Below are positions 7,673 through 16,878 of a DNA stretch of 64,000 nucleotides, piece by piece; the first letter of the stretch is position 1; the number at the start of each line of letters is the position of its first letter. Source of the DNA: Streptomyces sp. NBC_00250. Lineage in GTDB: Bacteria; Actinomycetota; Actinomycetes; Streptomycetales; Streptomycetaceae. Location of the stretch: positions 4,775,501 through 4,839,500 of the forward strand of contig NZ_CP108088.1 in assembly GCF_036192275.1 (NCBI RefSeq). The letters run 5' to 3'. The position numbers and the translations under genes were made by a program. The notes beneath the pieces are model-generated. The model was not told where the DNA came from and ran no database searches. It saw nothing but the letters and a program-made list of their open reading frames with translations.

Positions 7673-8659
7673 ATGTATGCGATCACGATTCCGGAACCCG
7701 GCGGTCCCGAGGCCCTGGTCTGGGCCGAGGTGCCCGATCCCGTGCCCGGCGAGGGCGAGGTCCTCGTCGAGGTGGTGGCGAGCGCCGTCAACCGCGCCGA
7801 TCTGCTCCAGCGCCAGGGCTTCTACGACCCGCCGCCGGGCACGTCCCCGTACCCCGGCCTGGAGTGTTCGGGCCGGATCGCCGCGCTCGGTCCGGGGGTG
7901 GCCGGCTGGGCCGTCGGCGACGAGGTGTGCGCGCTGCTCGCGGGCGGCGGTTACGCGGAGAAGGTCGTCGTCCCGGCCGGTCAGCTCCTCCCCGTACCGG
8001 AGGGTGTCGACCTGGCCACGGCGGCGGCGCTTCCCGAGGTGGTCTGCACCGTCTGGTCCAACATCTTCATGATCGCGCACCTGCGGCCGGGCGAGACGCT
8101 GCTGGTGCACGGCGGGGCGAGCGGGATCGGGACGATGGCGATCCAGCTGGCGAAGGCGGTCGGGGCGAGGGTCGCGGTCACCGCCGGCGGCCCCGTGAAG
8201 CTGGCGCGCTGTGCCGAGCTCGGTGCGGACATCCTCATCGACTACCGGGAGCAGGACTTCGTCGAGGAGCTGGCCAAGGCGACGGACGGGGTGGGCGCGG
8301 ACGTCATCCTGGACATCGTCGGCGCCAAGTACCTGGAGCGGAACGTGAAGGCGCTGGCCGTGAGTGGCCGGCTCGTCGTCATCGGTCTGCAGGGCGGGGT
8401 GAAGGGCGAGCTGAACCTGGGTGCGCTGCTCGCCAAGCGTGCCGCCGTCATGGCGACCACGCTGCGTGCCCGCCCGGTGGACGAGAAGGCGGCGATCGTC
8501 GCCGCCGTCCGGGAGCACGTGTGGCCGCTGATCGGCGCGGGCAGGGTCCGGCCGGTCGTCGACCGGACGCTGCCGCTGAACGACGCCGCCGAGGGCCACC
8601 GGGCGCTGGAGTCCGGCACCCACGTCGGCAAGGTCCTGCTGCTCGCACCCCAGAACTGA
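7673..8659 (+). CDS. NAD(P)H:quinone oxidoreductase, zinc-independent MDR family (PIG3-like)
   Basis: This medium-chain dehydrogenase/reductase of 328 residues probably reduces quinones or enones with NADPH. MYAITIPEPGGPEAL starts an N-terminal GroES-like domain (VNRADLLQRQGFYDPPPGTSPYPGLECSG is the PIG3/TP53I3-type signature), followed by the Rossmann domain with LLVHGGASGIGTMAIQLAKAVGARV and DIVGAKYLERNVKAL. No zinc-binding Cys cluster is visible, as expected for quinone oxidoreductases. TAGCCT (7660-7665) lies so that transcription would start one base before the ATG, and no ribosome site is seen. It stands alone, followed by a strong terminator. Confidence 0.9.
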   Translation: MYAITIPEPGGPEALVWAEVPDPVPGEGEVLVEVVASAVNRADLLQRQGFYDPPPGTSPYPGLECSGRIAALGPGVAGWAVGDEVCALLAGGGYAEKVVVPAGQLLPVPEGVDLATAAALPEVVCTVWSNIFMIAHLRPGETLLVHGGASGIGTMAIQLAKAVGARVAVTAGGPVKLARCAELGADILIDYREQDFVEELAKATDGVGADVILDIVGAKYLERNVKALAVSGRLVVIGLQGGVKGELNLGALLAKRAAVMATTLRARPVDEKAAIVAAVREHVWPLIGAGRVRPVVDRTLPLNDAAEGHRALESGTHVGKVLLLAPQN

Positions 8660-8665
8660 CGGGGG

Positions 8666-8710
8666 ACACGGCAGGGGCCCGGCACACCGTGTGCCGGGCC
8701 CCTGCCGTGT
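8666..8710. terminator. Long perfect hairpin between the convergent quinone reductase and bpa genes
   Basis: ACACGGCAGGGGCCCGGCACA pairs with its exact complement around a minimal loop, starting 7 bp after the quinone reductase stop. It can serve both strands, since bpa converges on it. Confidence 0.85.
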
Positions 8711-8785
8711 GAAGGGCCTGCGGCCCCTGCCGTACGAGGGACCCACAGCTCCCGTCGTACGTGGGAACCGCAGGTGAGGGGCTGT

Positions 8786-9331
8786 TTACAGGTAGGGCCC
8801 CGAGCGGATCGCGCCGTGGCCGCGGTCGTCGTCGTCATCGTCGTGCGAGGCACCCGGCGGCAGCGCCCTGCGCATCTGCTCCAGCTGTGCGCGGGCCGCC
8901 ATCTGCTGGGCGAACAGCGCGGTCTGGATGCCGTGGAAGAGGCCCTCCAGCCAGCCCACCAGCTGCGCCTGCGCGATGCGCAGCTCCGCCTCGGAGGGGA
9001 TCGCCTCGTCCGTGAACGGCAGGGAGAGCCGCTCCAGTTCCTCGACCAGCTCGGGCGCGAGCCCGTCTTCCAGCTCCTTCACGGAGCTTGCGTGGATGTC
9101 CTTGAGCCTGACCCGGCTGGCCTCGTCGAGAGGTGCCGCGCGTACTTCCTCCAGGAGCTGCTTGATCATGCTGCCGATCCGCATGACCTTCGCAGGCTGC
9201 TCGACCATTTCCGTCACCGGGACCTCGCGGGGTTCGTCGTCGCCCTGAGTGCCGCCGAGCGCCATCCCGTCCTGTCCCACGATGAGGACCTGGGGGCTCT
9301 CCTGCGACCTGTCATTCCTCGGCATCTCCAT
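8786..9331 (-). CDS. bpa: Bacterial proteasome activator (Bpa/PafE-like)
   Basis: Bpa forms an ATP-independent ring that docks on the 20S proteasome and opens its gate. The 181-residue product is mostly helical (VTEMVEQPAKVMRIGSMIKQLLEEVRAAPLDEASRVRLKDIHASSVKELEDGLAPELVEEL), which is the family core, and ends in SGPYL. The last four residues GPYL correspond to the GQYL anchoring motif known from mycobacterial Bpa. There is an Asp-rich run just before the tail. The start is MEMPRND at 9331; an upstream in-frame start at 9409 would read through a terminator hairpin and is rejected. It implies that the strain has a proteasome. Confidence 0.9.
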   Translation of the reverse strand: MEMPRNDRSQESPQVLIVGQDGMALGGTQGDDEPREVPVTEMVEQPAKVMRIGSMIKQLLEEVRAAPLDEASRVRLKDIHASSVKELEDGLAPELVEELERLSLPFTDEAIPSEAELRIAQAQLVGWLEGLFHGIQTALFAQQMAARAQLEQMRRALPPGASHDDDDDDRGHGAIRSGPYL

Positions 9332-9367
9332 GCCGCCATTCTCTCGTACACACGCGTCACCACGAGG

Positions 9368-9410
9368 TGTGCCCCCGCACGAGGGTGATCCACCCTCGTG
9401 CGGGGGCACA
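9368..9410. terminator. 20-bp perfect hairpin ending the ABC exporter operon
   Basis: TGTGCCCCCGCACGAGGGTG (9368-9387) is exactly complementary to 9391-9410 with a 3-nt loop. It lies between the FtsX-type permease stop and the bpa start, both on the minus strand. Confidence 0.85.
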
Positions 9411-9428
9411 GCACGACAACGAAGTACG

Positions 9429-12292
9429 TCAGATCGCCGCGCGCCGGGCCAGTGCGCCGCGCGAGCGGGTCACCAGGGCGGCGAGCAGTGCGGCACCGAG
9501 CGGCACGGCGACGAGCAGGCCGGCCAGGGTCTCCCAGGGGATGACGATCGGGAGGTACGGCACGTCCGTCGCGGTGCTCCAGCCCTGGGCGACCGCATCC
9601 TCGTGGAAGCGGATCTGCTGCCGTTCCTCGGTGAGCCGGAGCCCCACCGCGGGGAGCACTCCGGCGGCCGAGCCGAGGATCACGCCCATCGCGGCGACGA
9701 CTCCGCACTGGAATCCGCTGAGGGTGCGGCGGACGCGGGGCGGGGCGCCCACGGCGGCGAGCGTCTTCAGATCGGCCTCGGCGTCGGCTTGGGCGAGGCC
9801 GGTGGCGATGCCGGCGGCGCCGATGGTGACCAGGCCCGCGAAGACGGCGAGCGCCAGCAGGATGATGCTGTTGTCGTTGACGAAGCCTTCCTCCACATGG
9901 AGTTCGACGTCGCTGCCGAGCTTGGCGAGTTCGCTGTCGAGCTTCTGGCGCGCCTCGCTGTCGGGCAGCCGGTCGGTGGCGACGTACAGGCCCATCGGTG
10001 TCGTGGTGAGGCCGGCGGCCTTGGCGGTGGCCGGGGTGATCAGGGCCTGGAGACCGTAGGTCTTCGGGCTGCCGGGCACCCGGTAGGCCGGGATCGAGCT
10101 GACCTTGCCGGGGGCGGGGCGGCCTTCCTCGGCCGCCTTGTCGGCGGCGGTCATGTCGGTGATCTGCTTGATCCCGATGGCGCCGTTCTTGTCGACCTGG
10201 GCGCGGCTGAAGCTGACGATCTTGCCTTCGGCGAGGGCCTTCGCGGCTCCGGCGTCCTCGATGCCGAGGACCTTGAGGACGGTGGCGTCGCCGACGAGCA
10301 GACCGCCGTCGGTGTAGACCCCGTGGCCGGAGTAGGACTGGTCGCAGCGCCAGTCCTCGGCGATCATCTTCCGCCGCTGCTCGGGGGTGAACCGCTCCGA
10401 CGGGTCACTGTTGCCGGGGACGGTGGCGTACATGGGGCACTCGTTGGCCGGGGGGACGACGACCTCATAGCGGCCGCAGTCGTTGCCACCGCCGCCCCAC
10501 GCCGGGCAGCTGGGCTTGCCGACGACGACGCGCTCGACATCGGCGCGGACGTCGACCGGCAGGAAACGCTGGACCGCGTCGCGGACGGCGGGGACGTCCC
10601 GGCCGCCCTCTTCCATGACGAAGGCGGAGACCGCGCCGTACGGCAGCTGGGCCTGGTACTCGGCCTCGTACTGGGCCTCGCTGCTGGCCATGTAGACGGA
10701 GACGGCGACCGTTCCCGCGACGGCGGCGAGGACGGCGGCGACGGCGGGTGCCGTACGGCCCCGGTTGCGTACGGCGTCCCGCAGCGCGAGCCGCGGCGAG
10801 AGCGGCAGCCAGCGCCCGGTCCGCCCGAACAGGCCGACGAGGGCCGGGGTCATGGCGACGATGCCCAGTTCGGCGATGGCGGAGCCGCCCGCCACGATGA
10901 TGAACTGCTGGCTGACGAGGGAGCCGAAGAGCGCGATCGCGCCGCCGATCAGGACGGCCGTCAGGCCGATCAGGGGCAGCACCCGGCTGCTGCGGCGGAT
11001 TCCGCGGCGGCCGGTGAGCGAGGCGAGGACCGTCTGCCGGGAGGCGGTGATGGCCGGCACGATCGCGGCGAGCAGACCGGTCAGCACGGCGAGCAGCGCG
11101 ATCCCGAGGATTTCGAGCGGCCGGACGTCGAAGGCGCCGAACCGCTGGCCCATGGTCTCCTCAAGGACCGGCTGGAGCGCCAGGGTGAGGATCAGGGCGA
11201 GGACCGTACCGGTGACGGCAGCGGCGACACCGATGACCAGGCCGCCGCTCAGGACGATGGCCCGGATGTGGCTGCGGGCACCGCCGTTGGCCCCGACGAG
11301 ACCGAGCTGGCGGCGCGAGCGTCGGGCCCCGACCGCGAAGGCGGGTCCGGCGAGCAGGCAGATCTCCAGCATCGCCAGGCCGACGACGGTGCCGAGGGCG
11401 GCGAGCTCGGCGGCATCGGCCCCCGCGCTGGACTCGAAGTCGCCCCAGCCACCCCGCTGGTAGAGCGGGACCTCGGACTTGGCCGGCGGGTCGAGGAGCA
11501 CGGCACGTGAGGTGACGATGACACCCTTGGTGTTGAGCTCCTTGACCATGTTCCACGTGAAACCACCGGACTTGCGCACCAGATAGGTGCTGGAGGCGCC
11601 GGGCTTCTGCAGCCCCGCCTTCTCCGCGGCCTTCGCGTACGGGGCGAGGAAGGCCCCCGGCAGCGCGTTGACCTGGTCGGCGTTCAGGGAATCGGGAATC
11701 TCGTAGGCGCCGACGATGCGGTACTGGCGGTCGAAGTTGCGTGCGGAAAGGGTCGACCCGACCGACAGACCGCTGGTCTCCAGGAAGTGCGAGGTCGCGA
11801 TCACCTCGTCGTTCTTCTCCGGATAACGCCCCTCCAGGAGGGTCGTGATGCCCCGGGCGATCGGATCGGCCGCCTTGAGCTCACGGACCTCCGTCATCAG
11901 CAGACCGTGAGCCGTCGTCAGCTTGGCCCCGCCGATGGTGTCCTTCAGGACCGTGGAGCCCGCCGGGAAGGTCTTGGTGACATCGACGGAACCGCTCGGC
12001 CAGGCCGAGTCCCCGTAGTCCTTGGCCGGAGTGTTCATGTCGCCGGGCGGGTCCTGGAAGACGGGCACCCCGCCGTAGCCGGAGTCCTGGAACCGGGCGT
12101 CGGCCGCGCCTATCGTGCGGTCCGCCCGCTCCGCGGGGGACAGCTCGGAGCTGCGGATGGTCAGATCGAGGCCGCTGACACCCAGGATCGGCAGGGCGAT
12201 CATGGCCAGCACGAGGGCGCTGCGGCCCTTGGAACGCCAGGCGTCACGACGGGCGATACGGATCGCGGCCCGCCAGGAGTGGAACCAGGTCT

Positions 12293-12296
<4 letters not shown>
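9429..12296 (-). CDS. FtsX-like ABC transporter permease (MacB/lipoprotein-exporter type)
   Basis: This 955-residue permease partners the upstream ATPase. An N-terminal membrane helix (SALVLAMIALPILGVSGLDLTI) is followed by a large extracytoplasmic region, then a first FtsX block with several helices, a second helix cluster after residue 430 (VLPLIGLTAVLIGGAIALFGSLV), another large extracellular domain rich in Cys/Trp, and the final FtsX helices (ILLALAVFAGLVTIGAAGIATG...). Duplicated FtsX architecture of this size is typical of actinobacterial exporters of peptides or lipophilic compounds. The GTG start overlaps the ATPase stop as GTGA. Substrate is unknown; the PadR regulator upstream suggests induction by a toxic compound. 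It contains a one-mismatch parS-like sequence. Confidence 0.9.
11550..11563. promoter_or_regulatory. Degenerate parS-like site inside the permease gene
   Basis: GTTCCACGTGAAAC differs from the parS palindrome by one base (T to C at position 4). It lies in coding sequence; some Streptomyces parS sites tolerate mismatches, but chance or coding constraint cannot be excluded. Confidence 0.4.
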
Positions 12297-13027
<731 letters not shown>

Positions 13028-13163
13028 GAGGGGTCCCCCCTTGGGCGTGCGCGGCGGTCGGCCGCGTACGGGAGCGAGCGGTGGAAGGGCGGTACGGCAC
13101 GCGGTGCGGGGGCCGTACGGAAGGTGGTGCGCGGGCGGTACGAGGTGGGGCGCGACGGTGCGG

Positions 13164-13889
13164 TCAGCGCGCCCCGGCCACGGGTGGCACGGCCTCGGCG
13201 CCCGGCCGGGCGGTGGCCGTCGGGGCCCCGGCCGGGGTGGCGGAGGTGGCCGGCGGGGCCGTTTCGGTTCGGGGTGCCGACGTGGTGGTCGGCGTTTCGG
13301 CGTCGGGCGCCGAGTCGGAGGCTGCGGCGGCCGACGCCGACGCCGTCGCCGAGAGGCGGATCAGCCGGGATTCGCAGTGGTCCAGCCAGCGTGCCTCGGC
13401 CTCGGTCTGGAAGATCAGCTGCTCCAGGACGAGCAGCCAGGCGACGTCGTCCCGTTCCCGGGCTCCGCCGCTCTCGACGGCGACGAGTGCCTGGGCCTTG
13501 AGGCGGGTGTAGTCCTGCATCGCCTTCACGGTGTGTCGGCGCTGGGACTGGATGACGTCGCGGATGTCGATGCTGGGGGCGCCCACGGCCATGGCGAGCT
13601 TGATGGCCAGTTCGTCACGGGCGGGGCTGGTGCGGTCCACCGGCTTCTCGAACCAGGTCCTGAGTTCGGCGCGGCCGCTGTCGGTGATCGCGTAGAGGGC
13701 GTGCCCGGCAGCGTCCTCGCCGCCCTGGGCGACCATGCCGTCCCGTTCGAGCCGGCTGAGGGTCGTGTAGACCTGGCCGACGTTCAGCGGCCAGGTGGAA
13801 CCGGTGCGCGACTCGAACTCCGTACGGAGCTGCGAGCCGTACCGAGGGCCGCGTTCGAGGAGGGCGAGAAGCCCGTGGCGGATCGACAT
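13164..13889 (-). CDS. PadR-family transcriptional regulator with an Ala/Thr-rich tail
   Basis: PadR proteins are dimeric winged-helix repressors, often of neighbouring exporter genes. MSIRHGLLALLERGPRYGSQLRTEFE is the characteristic helix 1-2, WPLNVGQVYTTLSRLERDGMV the recognition region, and AELRTWFEKPVDR leads to the vinculin-like Vinc-type C-terminal helices (about to residue 180). A 60-residue Ala/Thr/Pro-rich tail of unknown role follows, unusual for the family. The ATG at 13889 is chosen; it sits inside a 15-bp dyad, giving an obvious autoregulation arrangement. It lies upstream of and co-directional with the ABC exporter, which is the likely target. Confidence 0.9.
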   Translation of the reverse strand: MSIRHGLLALLERGPRYGSQLRTEFESRTGSTWPLNVGQVYTTLSRLERDGMVAQGGEDAAGHALYAITDSGRAELRTWFEKPVDRTSPARDELAIKLAMAVGAPSIDIRDVIQSQRRHTVKAMQDYTRLKAQALVAVESGGARERDDVAWLLVLEQLIFQTEAEARWLDHCESRLIRLSATASASAAAASDSAPDAETPTTTSAPRTETAPPATSATPAGAPTATARPGAEAVPPVAGAR

Positions 13890-13900
13890 ACTCAGTATGT
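13886..13900. promoter_or_regulatory. PadR operator candidate overlapping the padR start codon
   Basis: ACATACTCAGTATGT is a perfect dyad (7-bp arms, one central base), immediately followed by a second AT-rich GTATAC element. PadR proteins bind ATAC...GTAT-type dyads. Binding here would block both transcription and translation of padR. Confidence 0.7.
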
Positions 13901-13985
13901 ATACCGGGTATGCCGGAGCCGACAACCGTCCTGAGACGGAAGCGGCAGGTCCGCCTCAAGGGGGACCCGGGCGCGGCCGAGGGGC

Positions 13986-14744
13986 TCAGCGGCGCCGCAT
14001 CCGGAGCCCGAGGAAGCCGATCCCGAGCCCCATCAGAGCCATCCCGACCCCCAGGGTGAGGACGGGAATCCGCTGGTGGACGAGGGTGGGTGCGGCTTCG
14101 GACGCCATGCGTGGCGCGGCGCCGGGCCGGCTGGCGGGCGCCGCCTCCGGGAGGACGGCCTCCTCCTCGCGTACCCCCCCGGCCTCTTCCTCGGCGGCCT
14201 CGGCGGCTTCCGGGTCTGTTGCCGATTCGGTACGAGAGCCCTCCGACGACCGGGTCGTGTCGCTCTCCGGGGTGCTCGGGCCCGCGGACCGTCCGGGCCG
14301 TGGCCGCCCCTCGCCGGCGGGCCGGCCCGCCAGCGAGGCGGAGCCGATGGGGGCGGGTGCGTCGCTGGGATCGGCGCTCGGCGCGGCGGGCGCGGCCGCC
14401 CCGGTGCCGGTGGGCGCGGGCGCGGGTGACGCGGGCGTACCGGCACTCCCGGTCGGCCCCGGAGAGATGGAGGAGGAAGAAGGGGAGGCAGTGACGGTCG
14501 CGGACGGCGCGTCGGGCGAGGGGAACGGCGTGGAGGGCGACGAGGGAGACGACGAGGGCGGGGAGGAAGAGGAGGAAGAGGAGGAAGAGGGAGTCGAAGG
14601 CGTCGTCGGGGCCCCCACCGAGCTGCCGGGTGCCTCGGCTCCGTACGCGAGCGGCTCCCCGTACAGGGCGCACGCGCAGGCGAACACGCAGGTGAGCGCG
14701 GGGCCGAGAGCCCGCGCCCGTGCCCTGCGGAGTGCTGGAGTCAC
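13986..14744 (-). CDS. Secreted Ser/Pro/Ala-rich stalk protein with C-terminal membrane anchor
   Basis: No family is recognised. The 252-residue product has an N-terminal signal-like segment (RALGPALTCVFACACALYGEPLAYG), then about 170 residues dominated by Ser, Pro, Ala and Thr including a near-continuous Ser tract (residues about 53-65), then a Glu/Ala-rich stretch, and a C-terminal hydrophobic helix (IPVLTLGVGMALMGLGIGFLGL) followed by RMRRR. This is the layout of a cell-surface stalk spanning the wall with a positively charged stop-transfer end. GTG 14744 follows GGAGGGGG. It sits between the PadR/ABC unit and a PASTA kinase. Composition is so biased that remote homology would be hard to detect. 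Confidence 0.7.
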   Translation of the reverse strand: MTPALRRARARALGPALTCVFACACALYGEPLAYGAEAPGSSVGAPTTPSTPSSSSSSSSSPPSSSPSSPSTPFPSPDAPSATVTASPSSSSISPGPTGSAGTPASPAPAPTGTGAAAPAAPSADPSDAPAPIGSASLAGRPAGEGRPRPGRSAGPSTPESDTTRSSEGSRTESATDPEAAEAAEEEAGGVREEEAVLPEAAPASRPGAAPRMASEAAPTLVHQRIPVLTLGVGMALMGLGIGFLGLRMRRR

Positions 14745-14882
14745 GGGGTGACCCCCTCCCGTACCGAGGCCGCCGAGATGGTCGATTCAGCGTAGACACG
14801 CTGGGACATTTCCGGCATCCGGAAGAGGGGCAGCAGGCGTAACGGCGACCCGGAGCGGGTGTTTAAGGAGGTGTCAGCTCCC

Positions 14883-14962
14883 CTGCCGCGGGTCGCGCGT
14901 CACTGCCGAGGGTCGCCCGTCACTGCCGAGGGTCGCGCCTCACTGCCCCGGGTTGCCCGTCG
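14883..14962. repeat. Four 20-bp tandem repeats spanning the stop codon of the PASTA kinase
   Basis: Units of the form CTGCCGAGGGTCGCCCGTCA occur at 14883, 14903, 14923 and 14943 with few differences. The kinase stop codon (TCA on this strand, 14940-14942) lies in the third unit, so the last coding 20 bp appear to have been copied beyond the gene end. Confidence 0.85.
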
Positions 14963-16604
14963 AGACGGTGAGCGTGAACTCGGCGTCCTCGGCCGCGATG
15001 TCCTGGCCCGACGGCGGGTACTGCTCCAGGACCGTGCCCTCGCCGTAGGTGTTCTCGTCCACCGGGCGCTGGGGCTTGAGCTTCCAGCCGGCCGCCTGGA
15101 TGCATTCCTTCACCGACTGGAGGTTCTTGTAGGTGAAGTTGGGGACCTCGAACTTCTCGGGGTCGTCGCTCGACTCGGTCGGCTGCGTGCACTTCTTCGG
15201 GTCGATGCTCTTGGTCAGGTCCGGGCCCTTGTGACCGGGGGCCGCGGTCTGACTCTGCTGGGTGTCGGTGCCGCCCGTGCCGCCGGCCTCGGGGTCCCCG
15301 TCCTTGTCGAGGTTGAGGGCCACGAGCAGGCCGCCGACCGCGAGCAGGGAGACGACGATCGCGCCCACGAGCACGGGAGTGTTCCGCCGCGAACCGCCGC
15401 CCGCCGGGGCGGGCACGGGCGTGTGCACCGGGGCGTACGGCGCGGGGCCGGGGTTCTGGTACGCGGACTGCGGGGCCGGGGTCGGGTACGCCGGAGCGGG
15501 CGGCGGGGCCTGCTGCGGGTAGCCGTACGAGGGGGCGGGCGCCGGGGTCGCGGGGCCGTAGGGGCCCGGCTGCGGCGTCGGCGGCTGGTAGGGCTGCTGC
15601 ACCCCGTGCGTTCCGGGCTGCGGAGCGGGCGGCGGGGTCTGGCCGACGGGCGGGAAGACCGCCGAGCCGACTCCCGCACCGCTGCTGACCGGACCGCCCT
15701 GGACGATCATCGGGGCACCGGTCTGACCCGCCGAGAGCACCCGCAGGCACTCGTCGCGCATCGACGCCGCGCTCGGGAACCGCTCGTTCGGGTTCTTTCG
15801 CAGGGCGCGGGCGACGAGCGCGTCCATCGCCGGCGTCACCGACCGGTTGACGGTGGACGGGGCGACCGGCTCCTCCTGTACGTGCGCGTACGCGATGGCC
15901 AGCGGCGAGTCGGCGTCGAAGGGGAGACGGCCCGTCAGCAGCTGGAACAGCATGATGCCGACCGAGTAGAGGTCGGAGCGGGCGTCCACCGCGCGCCCGA
16001 GGGCCTGCTCGGGGGAGAGGTACTGAGGGGTACCGACGACCATGCCGGTCTGCGTCATCGACGTGACCCCGGACTGCATGGCCCGCGCGATGCCGAAGTC
16101 CATGACCTTGACGACGCCGCGCTTGGTCGTCATCACGTTGCCGGGCTTGATGTCGCGGTGGACCAGGCCCATCTCGTGGCTGACCTCGAGGGCGGCGAGC
16201 ACGTCGGCCGTGACCTTCAGCGCCTTGTCGGCCGGCATCGCGCCGTACTGCTGGATGTCCGAGGCGAGGACCGAGCCGAGCGGCTGCCCCTCCACGTACT
16301 CCATGACGATGTACGGCATGACGGCGCCGTCGAGGGTGTCCTCGCCGGTGTCGAAGACCGAGACGATGTTGGTGTGCGACAGCTTCGCGACCGCCTGCGC
16401 CTCGCGTCGGAACCGCTCGCGGAAGGACTGCTCCCGGCCGAGTTCCGTGTGCAGCGTCTTGATGGCGACCTGCCGGTCGAGGGCGCTGTCGTAGGCCAGG
16501 TAGACCGACGCCATACCGCCCTCGCCGAGAAGGTCGCGCAGCTGGTACCGGCCGCCCGCGACCGAACCGCCCGCATAGCGGCCCTGTGCGCCGTCCTGGC
16601 TCAT
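14940..16604 (-). CDS. Membrane Ser/Thr protein kinase with one PASTA domain
   Basis: This is a Hanks-type (PknB-like) kinase of 554 residues. The kinase domain covers about residues 20-285: LLGEGGMASVYLA (P-loop), VAIK with Lys49, HRDIKPGNV (catalytic loop), DFGIARAM, and activation-loop residues TSMTQTGMVVGTPQYLSPE. A Pro/Gln/Tyr-rich cytoplasmic linker follows, then one membrane helix (about 408-432), and a single extracellular PASTA-like domain (FEVPNFTYKNLQSVKECIQAAGWKLKP...YPPSGQ). PASTA domains sense muropeptides or lipid II. Most PknB proteins carry three or four, so one is few. It is divergent from a second kinase and shares a 274-bp promoter region with it. Confidence 0.92.
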   Translation of the reverse strand: MSQDGAQGRYAGGSVAGGRYQLRDLLGEGGMASVYLAYDSALDRQVAIKTLHTELGREQSFRERFRREAQAVAKLSHTNIVSVFDTGEDTLDGAVMPYIVMEYVEGQPLGSVLASDIQQYGAMPADKALKVTADVLAALEVSHEMGLVHRDIKPGNVMTTKRGVVKVMDFGIARAMQSGVTSMTQTGMVVGTPQYLSPEQALGRAVDARSDLYSVGIMLFQLLTGRLPFDADSPLAIAYAHVQEEPVAPSTVNRSVTPAMDALVARALRKNPNERFPSAASMRDECLRVLSAGQTGAPMIVQGGPVSSGAGVGSAVFPPVGQTPPPAPQPGTHGVQQPYQPPTPQPGPYGPATPAPAPSYGYPQQAPPPAPAYPTPAPQSAYQNPGPAPYAPVHTPVPAPAGGGSRRNTPVLVGAIVVSLLAVGGLLVALNLDKDGDPEAGGTGGTDTQQSQTAAPGHKGPDLTKSIDPKKCTQPTESSDDPEKFEVPNFTYKNLQSVKECIQAAGWKLKPQRPVDENTYGEGTVLEQYPPSGQDIAAEDAEFTLTVSTGNPGQ

Positions 16605-16878
16605 CTGTGCTTCCCCCTACGCGCGCGTGGCGGCGTTGATCCGGAATTTACTGGCCAAGTCTGCCCGAGGGCAGTGACACGTCAAGCCGGGTGCCCGTTC
16701 CGTGACCCTCCGCACAGGAAGGTTCCCCGCACGTTTTCGAAGTGGCGGAGGAATCCTGCCGAATTTGCACTGGTGTACGTGGAAGGGGTTGGATGGCCGG
16801 TCCATCTCGGACTGTGTTGTCGTACGGAGCCTGTAGCGTGACGACTGGACACGGCACGACAGACGACGGCGAGGACTG

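Noticed and set aside
9249..11510. A 753-residue plus-strand frame opposite the FtsX-like permease
   Set aside because: Low-complexity Gly/Asp/Ala/Arg composition without motifs; the minus-strand permease has clear membrane helices and an operon context.
14562..14595. The poly-GAGGAA tract as a simple repeat or regulatory element
   Set aside because: It encodes the Ser-rich part of the surface stalk protein on the minus strand, so coding composition explains it.
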